Shown: positions 54,200-63,058 of the stretch, piece after piece
Position numbering within the stretch: position 1 is the stretch's first letter
How the letters are laid out: every line of letters starts with the position of its first letter
Notes under the pieces: generated by a model
Databases searched by the model: none
What the model was told of the DNA's origin: nothing
Seen by the model: only the letters and a program-made list of their open reading frames with translations
Assembly (NCBI RefSeq): GCF_964186625.1
Contig: NZ_OZ075108.1
Span: 1,116,001 to 1,180,000, forward strand
DNA from: Asticcacaulis sp. MM231
GTDB taxonomy: Bacteria > Pseudomonadota > Alphaproteobacteria > Caulobacterales > Caulobacteraceae
DNA: 64,000 bases
Direction: 5' to 3'
Made by a program: the position numbers and the translations under genes

Positions 54200-54805
54200 T
54201 CAGGCGCGCAACGACTCCAGGTAAAGGCGCAACTGCTTCATGCCAGAGATAAGGACGCGGCTATCCTGTGCTGTCTTGGCCAGGGAAATATAACCTTCGT
54301 AGGTGGCGACGAGGTAGGTGGCGGTGTCGCGGGCATCGATGTCGTTGCGCACCTTTTCATTGATCTGGCCAAGCCGCAGAGCATCGCTGACCCCCCCGAT
54401 CCAGTTGGTGAAGATCTCCGACAGGCGCCGGCGGAAACCCTCGTCGAGCGGCGACATTTCCTGCGCCAGATTGTTGAGCGGACAGCCACCGTTGACCTCG
54501 GCGTCAGAGGTGCCGGTGTCGTCGAGAATGCCGAGCAGGGCATCGATCGGATCATCAACATCATCGAGCGGGGCCAGCCACTTGTCCTGCGTTATGCGAG
54601 CGATGACGTGTTCGATGACGGCATGGCCCAGCGCTTCCTTGCCATCGAAATGATGATAGAGCGCGCCCTTGGTGACACCGGCCCTGGCGAGGATGGCCTT
54701 GAGGTCGCTGCCCTGAAAGCCATTGTGATACACCTCCTCGAACGCTGCGTTCATCAGGCGTTCGCGGGTCTGGACCGGTGCGCGGCGGGGGACTGAAACT
54801 GACAT
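54200..54805 (-). CDS. TetR-family repressor
   Basis: This 201-residue regulator has a helix-turn-helix (RERLMNAAFEEVYHNGFQGSDLKAILARAGVTKGALYHHF) and a LmrA/YxaF-like ligand domain (GGCPLNNLAQEMSPLDEGFRRRL). It is transcribed towards prpB on the same strand, 115 nt before it, so prp control is possible but unproven. The ATG at 54805 is preferred since an operator-like palindrome overlaps it. Confidence 0.87.
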   Translation of the reverse strand: MSVSVPRRAPVQTRERLMNAAFEEVYHNGFQGSDLKAILARAGVTKGALYHHFDGKEALGHAVIEHVIARITQDKWLAPLDDVDDPIDALLGILDDTGTSDAEVNGGCPLNNLAQEMSPLDEGFRRRLSEIFTNWIGGVSDALRLGQINEKVRNDIDARDTATYLVATYEGYISLAKTAQDSRVLISGMKQLRLYLESLRA

Positions 54806-54819
54806 ACCAACCAGTATGT
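54802..54819. promoter_or_regulatory. operator-like palindrome at the TetR start codon
   Basis: ACATACCAACCAGTATGT contains perfect 6-bp arms (ACATAC/GTATGT). Such a sequence is often seen in front of TetR genes of this subgroup. It overlaps the start codon at 54803-54805, which suggests tight autorepression. Confidence 0.55.
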
Positions 54820-54957
54820 ATGATGCTGGCCTAAAGTCAAGTATCCACAATATTTGCGGCGTCGCCGGATTTATGCTGACAGAACTTGGCATGAGGAGGA
54901 TGCTAGGGTTTCATCAGTGCCGCGTATTCGAGAACCTACCTGACCAAGGACGCCATC

Positions 54958-55770
54958 ATGTCGCGCGCCACCCGCCTGCTTGACCTTTTGCAACTGTTGC
55001 GACGCCATCGTTATCCGGTGGCCGGCGCCGAACTGGCGCGCGAACTCGATATTTCGCTGCGGACGCTTTACCGCGATATCGGCGCGCTTCAGGCGCAGGG
55101 CGCGCATATCGAAGGCGAGCCAGGCGTGGGTTATGTGCTGCGGCCGGGCTATATGCTGCCGCCTTTGATGCTGAGCCAGGAAGAACTGGAAGCGCTGGTG
55201 CTGGGCGTGCGCTGGGTGGCTGACCGGGGCGATGCCCGTCTGGGTGAGGCGGCGCAGAACGCCCTGACCAAGATCACCGCCGTGCTGCCAAAGGATCTGG
55301 CCGATGAAATCGAGACCTCCGGGCTTCTGGTGGTGCCAAGCTGGTCATCGCCGCAAAGCCGGATCGATCTCGGTGATATCCGCGCCTCCATTCGTGGCGA
55401 ATGCCGCGTCGAGGTGCGCTATACCGACCTGAAGGAGGTCACCACCGACCGCGTGGTCTGGCCGGTGGCGCTGGGCTTCTTCGAACACATTCGCATCGTT
55501 GTGGTGTGGTGCGAGATGCGGCAGGCCTTCCGCCACTTGCGCGCCGACCGTATCGTGTCGTGGTCACCGCTAGAAAACCGCTACCCCAAGCGCCGCGCCG
55601 TCTTGCTCAAGGCGTGGAAGGCGGAACGCAACGAGGAACACGCCAAGTATGAGGCGGGCCTGCCGGCGAAGAAGCAGCCGGTTGTGACTTCTGCAATAAT
55701 TCCCCTCTCCCCGCAAGAAGCGGGGAGAGGGGGCTTGCTATTCCTTCACAATCGGCAGCCAGACCGCTGA
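54958..55770 (+). CDS. HTH/WYL-domain transcriptional regulator (YafY-like)
   Basis: This 270-residue protein has an N-terminal winged HTH (RLLDLLQLLRRHRYPVAGAEL, then LDISLRTLYRDIGALQAQGA) and a WYL domain near residues 130-200. WYL sensors bind small ligands or nucleic acid. After about residue 240 the frame runs through the REP-like palindrome at 55702-55732, and the tail (IIPLSPQEAGRGGLLFLHN) is encoded by the repeat. The natural end was probably slightly upstream. The final bases overlap the convergent CocE gene. Confidence 0.83.
   Translation: MSRATRLLDLLQLLRRHRYPVAGAELARELDISLRTLYRDIGALQAQGAHIEGEPGVGYVLRPGYMLPPLMLSQEELEALVLGVRWVADRGDARLGEAAQNALTKITAVLPKDLADEIETSGLLVVPSWSSPQSRIDLGDIRASIRGECRVEVRYTDLKEVTTDRVVWPVALGFFEHIRIVVVWCEMRQAFRHLRADRIVSWSPLENRYPKRRAVLLKAWKAERNEEHAKYEAGLPAKKQPVVTSAIIPLSPQEAGRGGLLFLHNRQPDR
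55702..55732. repeat. REP-like hairpin at the end of the WYL gene
   Basis: A perfect 13-bp stem, CCCCTCTCCCCGC with GCGGGGAGAGGGG, has an AAGAA loop. It has the same arm sequence as the REP-like pair at 15701-15826. Confidence 0.75.
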
Positions 55771-57675
55771 GGCGGCTGTCGGCGTGCGATAGATACTTTC
55801 GGTCGCCGCCTTGTAATCCGCCGGCTTGGCGTTGAAGATATTGTCGACATAGGTCTGCGGGTTGCGGTCATAGAGCGGGAACAGCGATGACTGCACCTGG
55901 ATCATCAGCTTGTGTCCCGGCAGGAAGACGTGATCGACATTGGGCAACTCGAACTTGTACTGCTCGATCTTGCCGGGCGTCAGGGCCTGAGGCTTGTCGA
56001 AACCGTGCACGTAACGGCCGCGGAAAATCTCGATGCCGATGGGCAGTTCATAACCGGCCATGCCGGGCTTCGAGCCTTGCGCGGCGCCTTCCGGCAACTC
56101 GTTGGGATAGACGTCGATGATCTTGACCACCCAGTCGGAGTCGGTACCGGAGGTGGCGGCGTAGAGATCGACCACAGGCGCGCCCATGATATGCACCGGC
56201 TTGTCGAGCGCGGTGGAGGTATAGGTCAGCACATCGGGACGATCGGAGACGAAGCGCTGGTCGTGGACCAGCCAGGGCTTCCACTGGCTGGAATTGGCCA
56301 TGCTGATCGGGCGCGGAATAAAGGGCACGGGCTTCGACGGATCGGAGACGTAGTTGTCGTGGCCGTCCGTGGCGGGTTTGGTGAAGCTGGCGGTGAAGTT
56401 TTCACTGATATAGAGCGGGGTCAGGGTGCCCATCGGCCATTTCGGCAACTCGTTCCAGTGGTTCGCGCCGGTGGCGTAGGTCAGGACCGGCGGGGTTTTC
56501 GGATCGGGTGCGCCCTTGAGATAGTGATCGAAGAAGGGCTTCATGTATTTGACGCGGAATTCCTGCGCCGTGTCGCCGGTGAAGGTGAGGGCGCCGAGGT
56601 CGTAGCCATAGTGGTTGACGCCGGAGTGACGCCACGGCCCGATGACCAGAGACACCATGTCGTTGTTCGTGTCCTTGGGCTCCATGACCTTGTAGACCGC
56701 CGGTGCGCCGTAGGAATCTTCCTGATCCCACTGGCCAACGACCAGCATGGTCGGCACTTTCAGCGGCGCGGCGGCCATCCACTTATCAACCGCCTGGCCC
56801 GACCAGAAGGTGGTATAGGCCGGATTTTCCATCAGCTTGCGCACGAAGGGCACCTGATCGATGCCCCACTTGCGGGCGTAATCGCCCGTCGAACCAGCTT
56901 CGAGATAGCGATTATAATCGTCGCCCACACCATCCGGTATGTCGGCGCCGGCATCGGCCTTGCCGGTGCTTTGCCCCAGGGCATAGCTCAGGCTGTTGAC
57001 GCGGAAGGCGCCGTTGTGGAACCAGTCGTCGCCCTTCCAGCCATCGACCATCGGGCTTTGCGGCACGGCGGCTTTCAGGGCCGGATGCGGGTTGATCTCG
57101 GCCAGCAGGGAGGTGAAGCCGAGATAGGACGAGCCGATGATACCGACCTTGCCGTTCGATTCCGGGATGTTCTTCGCCAGCCAGTCGATCGTGTCATAGG
57201 CGTCGGTCGATTCATCAATGCCGGTGTCGTTGAGTGCACCCGAAAGCGGGCGGTTCATGACGTAGACGCCCTCAGAATTATGAATGCCGCGGATATCCTG
57301 CGTCACGATGATGTAGCCGTCATCAACGAACGGATCGTACATCGCGGGCAGGACTTCCTTGATCGTCTGGCTCGCCGATCTCGCCATGGTGGACTTGGCG
57401 TCATAGGGGGTGCGCGACAGCAGGATCGGACCGTCCTTCGTGCCCTTCTTGAATACGATCACGGTATAGAGCTTGGTGCCGTCGCGCATTGGCACCATGA
57501 TGACGCGACGGACAAAATCGGCATCCGGACGAACCTTGTCATAGCTGTCGAAGACATCCGGCGTCATGGGGGTGACGGCGGTGGAAGGGGCAGCCGGCTT
57601 CGGCTTGGCCAGCACGGGGGCGGCAAGGGCCAGCGACAGCAGGGCAGCGGCGCAGGTGAGGGTGCGGAAGGTCAT
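55738..57675 (-). CDS. CocE/NonD-family hydrolase (X-Pro dipeptidyl-peptidase S15 type)
   Basis: This is a 645-residue exported protein with signal peptide (TCAAALLSLALAAPVLA). The S15/CocE core includes IMVPMRDGTKLYTVIVF, VTQDIRGIHNSEG and VGIIGSSYLGFTSLLA with the Ser nucleophile. VGQWDQEDSYG (acid) and the His of WRHSGVNHYGYD are plausible partners. A C-terminal jelly-roll (FRGRYVHGFDKPQALTPGKIEQ) ends the protein. It probably cleaves acyl esters or peptides outside the cytoplasm. It is followed by nothing on its strand and preceded by another secreted peptidase 9 nt away. Confidence 0.88.
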   Translation of the reverse strand: MTFRTLTCAAALLSLALAAPVLAKPKPAAPSTAVTPMTPDVFDSYDKVRPDADFVRRVIMVPMRDGTKLYTVIVFKKGTKDGPILLSRTPYDAKSTMARSASQTIKEVLPAMYDPFVDDGYIIVTQDIRGIHNSEGVYVMNRPLSGALNDTGIDESTDAYDTIDWLAKNIPESNGKVGIIGSSYLGFTSLLAEINPHPALKAAVPQSPMVDGWKGDDWFHNGAFRVNSLSYALGQSTGKADAGADIPDGVGDDYNRYLEAGSTGDYARKWGIDQVPFVRKLMENPAYTTFWSGQAVDKWMAAAPLKVPTMLVVGQWDQEDSYGAPAVYKVMEPKDTNNDMVSLVIGPWRHSGVNHYGYDLGALTFTGDTAQEFRVKYMKPFFDHYLKGAPDPKTPPVLTYATGANHWNELPKWPMGTLTPLYISENFTASFTKPATDGHDNYVSDPSKPVPFIPRPISMANSSQWKPWLVHDQRFVSDRPDVLTYTSTALDKPVHIMGAPVVDLYAATSGTDSDWVVKIIDVYPNELPEGAAQGSKPGMAGYELPIGIEIFRGRYVHGFDKPQALTPGKIEQYKFELPNVDHVFLPGHKLMIQVQSSLFPLYDRNPQTYVDNIFNAKPADYKAATESIYRTPTAASAVWLPIVKE

Positions 57676-57684
57676 CTCTAATTC

Positions 57685-59211
57685 CTAACGGGTGTAAAGG
57701 GCTTTGGCGTCGGCCTTAAAGGCGGTGGCGCTGCCGGCGCGGCTGTAGAACATGTGACCGCCGGGATAGACGGCGAGCCTGACCTTGGCGGTGCCGCCAT
57801 AGGTCGGCAACTGGTCGATGACAAGGCGCGAGGTGAAGAAGGGGCACGACAGGTCGTTATAGCCATGGACGATCAGCACCTGCATCTTCGGGTCGTTGGC
57901 GATGGCCTGGCGCAGGTCGCTGACCGGCTTGTCGGCGGTCGGGTATTGCTGCCAGTCCTCGCCGACCTGTGGTGACAAGGCCTCATAGTGGGCATCGGTC
58001 TTCCAGCCGACCTCGCGCGTCACGAAATCGACCATGGCGCTGGTGGTAGGCGCCAGCAGGGCGTTGAGGATGGGATCGCCCGACTTCTGGCTCGACGCTT
58101 CGGGGAAAGGATCGTAGGCGGTGACGTTGGAATCGTACCAGCTACCGATCTTGCGCTGATCGCGGTGGCTTTCGCGCACGAAGGTCATCGTGTCGACGCG
58201 GCCATCCATGCGCGCCACCAGCGCCGGATCGAGCCCGGTATATTCCGATACCTTGGCGACGAGGCGGTTGACGGCCTGCGGATCGGAGCGACCGGCGAGG
58301 AAATCTGTGACGAACTGCGTGCGGTCATAGCGCTCGACCTCTGCCATGGCCTCCGGCGTCAGCTTGCCCTGCTTTTCCAGATTGGCGGCGGCCATGGAGG
58401 GCAGGTTGATCATCCACGGCAGCGGTGACAGAGCCGTTTCGGAGCCGACGGCGGCGGGGTCGAGATAGGGCGACACCATGATCAGGCCGGAAACACCGAC
58501 GCCCATACGGGTTTGCAGGGTGTTGGCGATGCGTGGGGCACGGTAGCCACCGTAGCTTTCGCCCATGATGTATTTGGGGGAGCGCAGGCGACCGTTCTTG
58601 ACCAGCCAGTCGTAGACGACGCGCGACAGGTACTGGATATCGGCCTCGGTCGAGAAGAAGTCCTTCTTGGCGGCATCGGACTCTTCCAGCGCGCGTGAAT
58701 AGCCGGTGCCGACCGGATCGATAAAGACGAGATCGCTCATATCGAGCCAGGTGCTGGCGTTATCGACCGTAACGCTGGAATCGGAGGGTGAGTTGCCTTC
58801 ATCGCCGAACTGCACGCGCTTCGGACCAATGGCGCCCATGTTGAGATAGACGGAAGAGGCGCCAGGGCCGCCGTTAAAGGCGAAGGTTACAGGCCTTTTA
58901 GGATCTTTGTCGGGCACGATATAGGCGGTGTAAACGACCTCGGCGATGACCTTGCCCTTGGCGTCGCGCACGGCGATCTTACCGACGGTGGCGTCATAGC
59001 TCAGCGCCTTGCCTTCGAGCTGGATGGATTGGCGAATGGTCTTGTCGTCCGGCAGGGCCGGGAAACTATCGCCATCGGGTTTATCGGCGGTTTTCTCAGG
59101 CTCGGCCTTGGGCTTGTCACCGGCAAAGGCGGGCAGGGCGGGGCTGCCGGCGAGCATAACACAGACCAGGCCGGTGAGGAGCGCGCGGGAGGGGCGGAGG
59201 GAAAACGTCAC
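57685..59211 (-). CDS. secreted serine carboxypeptidase-like protein (peptidase S10)
   Basis: This 508-residue exported enzyme has its signal near the N-terminus (LLTGLVCVMLAGSPALPAFA). VTFAFNGGPGASSVYLNMGAIG is the oxyanion loop, KYIMGESYGGYRAPRIA contains the nucleophile Ser, and HGYNDLSCPF plus YPGGHMFYSR provide Asp and His. The length matches S10-type bacterial carboxypeptidases. GTG at 59209-59211 is chosen; the frame is open to 59442 but the extra part lacks the look of coding. It lies 9 nt upstream of the CocE gene and is probably co-transcribed. Confidence 0.86.
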   Translation of the reverse strand: MTFSLRPSRALLTGLVCVMLAGSPALPAFAGDKPKAEPEKTADKPDGDSFPALPDDKTIRQSIQLEGKALSYDATVGKIAVRDAKGKVIAEVVYTAYIVPDKDPKRPVTFAFNGGPGASSVYLNMGAIGPKRVQFGDEGNSPSDSSVTVDNASTWLDMSDLVFIDPVGTGYSRALEESDAAKKDFFSTEADIQYLSRVVYDWLVKNGRLRSPKYIMGESYGGYRAPRIANTLQTRMGVGVSGLIMVSPYLDPAAVGSETALSPLPWMINLPSMAAANLEKQGKLTPEAMAEVERYDRTQFVTDFLAGRSDPQAVNRLVAKVSEYTGLDPALVARMDGRVDTMTFVRESHRDQRKIGSWYDSNVTAYDPFPEASSQKSGDPILNALLAPTTSAMVDFVTREVGWKTDAHYEALSPQVGEDWQQYPTADKPVSDLRQAIANDPKMQVLIVHGYNDLSCPFFTSRLVIDQLPTYGGTAKVRLAVYPGGHMFYSRAGSATAFKADAKALYTR

Positions 59212-59469
59212 GGAGGAGGCCCTTTTATTATAGGGGGTTATTATCTGGAAGCTGACAATACACACTTGCAAATCTGATACAATATACGCCGGTTTCATTT
59301 GCATCCGGATCGGGACAAAAAACAAAATCAGCGTTACCGGCTCGCCCTGCGAGGGGCAGGATGCCACGATCCATGTCACCGGCAAGATCACTGGCATATG
59401 CACCAAATCCTGATTGACTAAAGCGTAGAGTCGCGGCCCCATGCGCGGCGTAAAAAAGGGATCGCGACC

Positions 59470-60162
59470 ATGAATGGTATTAAGCTTGACGACGGCTGGA
59501 AGGCGCTTCTGGCGCCGGAGTTTTCAAAGCCCTACATGGTTGAGCTGAAGGCCTTCCTGAGTGCGCAGCGTGAGGCAGGTAAGCGCGTATTCCCCAAAGG
59601 CGCCGATTATTTCCGCGCGCTGGACCTGACGCCACCGGACAAGGTGCGCGTGGTGATTCTGGGGCAGGACCCTTACCATGGCGAAGGCCAGGCGCATGGT
59701 CTGTCGTTCTCGGTCAAACCGGGCGTGCGTATTCCGCCGTCCCTGGTCAATATCTACAAGGAATTGCAGGGCGATCTTGGTATTGCGCCGGCGAAGCACG
59801 GCTTTCTGGAGCACTGGGCAAAGCAGGGCGTATTGCTGCTTAACAGTGTGCTGACGGTCGAGATGGGCATGGCGGCGGCGCATCAGGGCAAGGGCTGGGA
59901 AAAGTTCACCGATGCGGTGATCCGCGCGGTCAATGACCTGCCGCAGCCGGTGGTCTTTATCCTGTGGGGCGCTTACGCACAGAAAAAGGCCGCTTTTGTC
60001 GATACCTCGAAGCATCTGGTCATCAAATCGGTGCATCCGTCGCCGCTGTCAGCCCATAACGGCTTCTTCGGCACCAAACCGTTCTCGCGCGCCAATGATT
60101 TTCTGGTGGCGAAGGGCCATGCGCCGATCGACTGGACGCTGCCGGCCAATCCAGCAGAATGA
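59470..60162 (+). CDS. ung: uracil-DNA glycosylase
   Basis: This 230-residue enzyme excises uracil from [21 protein letters not shown] has the catalytic Asp and Tyr, [22 protein letters not shown] is the uracil pocket, and [20 protein letters not shown] is the Leu-intercalation/His loop. Length and order equal family-1 UDG. The ATG at 59470 is preceded by GGGATCGCGACC. The 258-nt gap upstream has no confident gene. No SOS box was seen. Confidence 0.95.
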   Translation: MNGIKLDDGWKALLAPEFSKPYMVELKAFLSAQREAGKRVFPKGADYFRALDLTPPDKVRVVILGQDPYHGEGQAHGLSFSVKPGVRIPPSLVNIYKELQGDLGIAPAKHGFLEHWAKQGVLLLNSVLTVEMGMAAAHQGKGWEKFTDAVIRAVNDLPQPVVFILWGAYAQKKAAFVDTSKHLVIKSVHPSPLSAHNGFFGTKPFSRANDFLVAKGHAPIDWTLPANPAE

Positions 60163-60236
60163 TCACCGGATCGACTTCCTAATTTCGTCTTTATATTTTC
60201 AAAACTAGGTTGAAGGGGCGTTACGGGAGAGTGTTG

Positions 60237-60353
60237 ATGAAGCCGCTTGTGTATGTATTCCCGACCAGTCTGGTCATTTGTGCGGTCGGTATGAAAAGGG
60301 GCTTTATCACCCCGGCAACGAACGGTAATCGCCAGGGCGTCAGCGCGACATGA
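60237..60353 (+). CDS. possible 38-residue small protein coupled to the next gene
   Basis: An ATG preceded by GGGAGAG opens a short frame (KPLVYVFPTSLVICAVGMKR at the start, then a polar tail) that ends in an ATGA overlap with the DUF3617-type gene. The N-terminal half is hydrophobic enough for one membrane segment. The coupling suggests that it may be translated, but no relatives are known to me. Confidence 0.3.
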   Translation: MKPLVYVFPTSLVICAVGMKRGFITPATNGNRQGVSAT

Positions 60354-60994
60354 TCACTATGCGGCACGTTTCTTTGAGTTTGTCTCTTCTGGCGTGCCTG
60401 GCGGTGGTGGCCTGTGACAAGCCCGACAAGCCGCCCGTGGCACCTTCCGGCAGCGCGACCGCGCAATCGGCGTCGTCGATGTACGACTCCACCGCGGAGC
60501 AGGCTTCGGAAAGCGTGGCCAGCAGCGAAACGCCTCCGCCTCGCAAGAGCCAGCGTGAGGGCCTGTGGCAATTGACGCAGACCTTGCCGCAACTGGGCGG
60601 CAGTTCGGTAGCCAGGATCTGCGTCGATGAAGATCAGGGCGAGCGTCTGGCGGTGATCGGTCAGGATCTGCTCGGCAAACCGGAAATGGATGACCTGTCG
60701 TGCATGACGCGCAGCGTGGTGCGGCTGGCCTCCGGCGCCGATATCGATACGGTTTGTGAGGTCAATGACACCACACTGACCAGTCATATCCATGTCGACA
60801 TCATCGGCAACGAGGCGTTCCACCAAACGGCCGAAACGCGCTATTCGCCGGCCTTTGCCGGTCATGGCCGCCAGATCACGGTGACCGATGGCAAGCGTCT
60901 TGGCGATTGTCCGGATGGCATGAAGGCGGGCGACTACGTCAACGGTGACGGCGTGAAGATGAAGGTCGGCAAGGTTCTGGCGAAATTCAGCTGA
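60350..60994 (+). CDS. DUF3617-type lipoprotein
   Basis: This is a 214-residue protein with a lipoprotein signal (SLSLLACLAVVACDK, Cys near residue 23). An Ala/Ser-rich linker is followed by REGLWQLTQTLPQLGG, ARICVDEDQGERL, DLSCMTRSV and a late DCPDGMKAGD. The four conserved Cys residues and GLW start fit DUF3617. Function is unknown. ATG at 60350 overlaps the small upstream frame; ATG at 60359 is also possible. Confidence 0.72.
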   Translation: MITMRHVSLSLSLLACLAVVACDKPDKPPVAPSGSATAQSASSMYDSTAEQASESVASSETPPPRKSQREGLWQLTQTLPQLGGSSVARICVDEDQGERLAVIGQDLLGKPEMDDLSCMTRSVVRLASGADIDTVCEVNDTTLTSHIHVDIIGNEAFHQTAETRYSPAFAGHGRQITVTDGKRLGDCPDGMKAGDYVNGDGVKMKVGKVLAKFS

Positions 60995-61116
60995 TTGCGC
61001 CAGCCGACAGTGGCCTCATAACTGGCGACACCGGACGATCTGATGCTACTAAGCTTCCTGTAAGACGCCTGGAAATGGGCGTTCGTCTTCACATCGCACC
61101 TATGTCAGGGAAGCCT

Positions 61117-61926
61117 ATGCGACAATATCTGATCGACGCCTTTGCAGAAGCACCGTTCAAGGGCAATCCCGCCTGTGTGGTCGAGCCCTTCACCGTGTGG
61201 CCGGACGCGGACTTCATGCAGGCGCTGGCCATGGAGAACAATCAGGCGGAAACCGCCTATCTGCTGCGCACCGGTGATCCCTCGCGCTTTGGTCTGCGCT
61301 GGTTCACGCCGGCCATGGAGGTGCCGCTGTGCGGGCACGCCACCCTGGCCTCGGCCCATGCGCTTTTCCATGAGTTTGGTGTGGCGGCCGATGGGCTGCG
61401 CTTTGACACCTTGTCGGGCGAATTGACCGTCCGTCGCTTTGAGGATCGGCTGGAAATGGATTTCCCGTCCTATCCGCCGCATGAGATCGCGCTAGTGCCG
61501 GCGGTCGAGGCCGTGCTGGGCGTGGCACCGCTGCGCTGCTATGGCGGACCGGCCCTGATCGCCTTCATGGACAGCGAGCAGACCGTGCGCGACATCATGC
61601 CGGATCTCAGCAAGCTGACCGCCTATCAGGGCACGGCCTATACCGATCGCCATCTGATCGTTACGGCCTTTGCCGATGCGGATAAGCCTTACAGCGTGGT
61701 CAGCCGGCTGTTTGCGCCCGATATGGGCATCAACGAAGATCCGGCCACCGGCTCGATGCACTGTATGCTGGCGCCGCTCTTTGCCGCCTTGACCGGAAAG
61801 CCTGTAATCGATTACTATCAAGCCTATCCGAGACGCGGCGCGCACCTGCAATGCGAAGTGGTGGGGGATCGCGTCAAGCTGCGCGGTCAGGCCGTCACTG
61901 TGATGATGTCGGACCTCAAACTATAA
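61117..61926 (+). CDS. PhzF-family isomerase/epimerase
   Basis: This 269-residue protein has the diaminopimelate-epimerase-like fold of PhzF. YLIDAFAEAPFKGNPACVVE is the characteristic N-terminus, MENNQAETAYLL provides the active-site Glu, and VPLCGHATLASAHAL and EDPATGSMHCML complete the site. Members isomerise varied metabolites; the substrate here is unknown. The ATG at 61117 follows AGGGAAG. A DUF1080 gene follows 20 nt later and may be co-transcribed. Confidence 0.88.
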   Translation: MRQYLIDAFAEAPFKGNPACVVEPFTVWPDADFMQALAMENNQAETAYLLRTGDPSRFGLRWFTPAMEVPLCGHATLASAHALFHEFGVAADGLRFDTLSGELTVRRFEDRLEMDFPSYPPHEIALVPAVEAVLGVAPLRCYGGPALIAFMDSEQTVRDIMPDLSKLTAYQGTAYTDRHLIVTAFADADKPYSVVSRLFAPDMGINEDPATGSMHCMLAPLFAALTGKPVIDYYQAYPRRGAHLQCEVVGDRVKLRGQAVTVMMSDLKL

Positions 61927-61946
61927 TAATATATTCGGGAAGATCC

Positions 61947-62855
61947 ATGTTCAAAGCCAGCCTTATCGCCGCCGCCTGCGCGGTGTTCGCCGTTTCCGCC
62001 GCCCATGCGGAAGCGCCCGTCTTCAAGCCACAAACGCTTGTTCTGAAGAACATTCCAAAGGCTGCCGGGCCGGCGGTGTCGATATTCAATGGCAAGGATC
62101 TCAACGACTGGAGCGGTTGGCTGGGCTATCCCGATCCGTCACGCACCTATAATGCCGGTGACGCCAAACCGATCGGGGCGGGTGGCGTAGGGTCGATCTT
62201 CACGGTGGTGACCGAGGACGGCGCCCCGGCCTTGCGGGTGAGCGGTGAAACCTGGGGCAGCCTTGTCCATAAGGGCGACTTCAGGAACTATCACCTGCGT
62301 CTGGAATACAAGTGGAGCGGCAAGCGCCATGCGCCGCGCCTCAATGAACCGGAGAACAACGGCCTCCTGTATCATACCCACGGCAATCCCGGCGCTGTGT
62401 GGGGCACATGGTCGCGGTCGGTAGAGTTCGAGATCATGACCGGAAGCGTCGGTATGGTGGTGCCGGTCGGTAACGGTCTGGAGGTTGACTCCAGCGTGGC
62501 GATTGATCCCTCGATCATCGATCCGAAGCAGCGTTTCATGGCGGGGGCGCCACTGGGCAGCGCGGTCGGTAACACCGCGCTGTGGAACATCGAAAACAAC
62601 AGCAATGCCGATAAGCCGGTCGGCGAATGGAATACGCTCGACCTCTACGTCTTCGCCAACCATGCGGTGCATGTGGTCAACGGTGTGCCGGTGATGGAGG
62701 TCTGGGGCCTGTGCGACAAGGCGACCGAAACGTCGGTTTGCGAACCGCTGATCCACGGCGCCATCCAGTTACAGTCGGAAGGCGCGGAGACCTTCTTCCG
62801 CAATATCACGCTGGAGCCGATCAATAGCCTGCCGGCGATTGAGGTGGTGAAGTAA
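61947..62855 (+). CDS. exported DUF1080 (3-keto-disaccharide hydrolase-like) protein
   Basis: This is a 302-residue protein with signal peptide (LIAAACAVFAVSAAHA). The DUF1080 jelly-roll shows SIFNGKDLNDWSGWLGY, then SLVHKGDFRNYHLRLEYKWSG, NNGLLYHTHG, EFEIMTGSVG and a late WGLCDK. This family includes enzymes that act on 3-keto-glycosides and lectin-like proteins. The ATG at 61947 has GGGAAG upstream. It is not in a recognised sugar-utilisation locus. Confidence 0.84.
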   Translation: MFKASLIAAACAVFAVSAAHAEAPVFKPQTLVLKNIPKAAGPAVSIFNGKDLNDWSGWLGYPDPSRTYNAGDAKPIGAGGVGSIFTVVTEDGAPALRVSGETWGSLVHKGDFRNYHLRLEYKWSGKRHAPRLNEPENNGLLYHTHGNPGAVWGTWSRSVEFEIMTGSVGMVVPVGNGLEVDSSVAIDPSIIDPKQRFMAGAPLGSAVGNTALWNIENNSNADKPVGEWNTLDLYVFANHAVHVVNGVPVMEVWGLCDKATETSVCEPLIHGAIQLQSEGAETFFRNITLEPINSLPAIEVVK

Positions 62856-62932
62856 GCGCAGTCTTCCGGATGGCGGAGACATGGAAACGCATCGCCATGA
62901 TCCGCGATCCGGGATTCGGGCAGGAGGAGGGT

Positions 62933-62965
62933 TATCCACAGATTGCACAGATTTACACAGATCAG
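62933..62965. repeat. CCACAGATT-type arm, copy C (single arm)
   Basis: TATCCACAGATTGCACAGAT and its continuation match the arm of the element at 51849-52007 with a few changes. No inverted partner was found nearby. It lies in the 203-nt gap between two convergent genes, which otherwise holds nothing recognisable. Confidence 0.65.
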
Positions 62966-63058
62966 GAAAGTCAGCGATGGGCCTGTGGTTCGTTTGAAGC
63001 CCATGAGGGTTAGGAACTCGCGCCCCTGTGTCGTCCGCGGATATGCCTGTTTTTTTAT

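Noticed and set aside
55912..57681. 589-codon frame on the plus strand opposite the CocE-type gene
   Set aside because: Antisense shadow with low-complexity His/Gly/Arg composition. The minus-strand product has clear signal, motifs and length.
59240..59421. Possible short gene or gene remnant between the S10 peptidase and ung (reads ISVTGSPCEGQDATIHVTG on the plus strand)
   Set aside because: The frame looks somewhat protein-like but has no start codon and no ribosome site, and no family was recognised. It is too weak to annotate.
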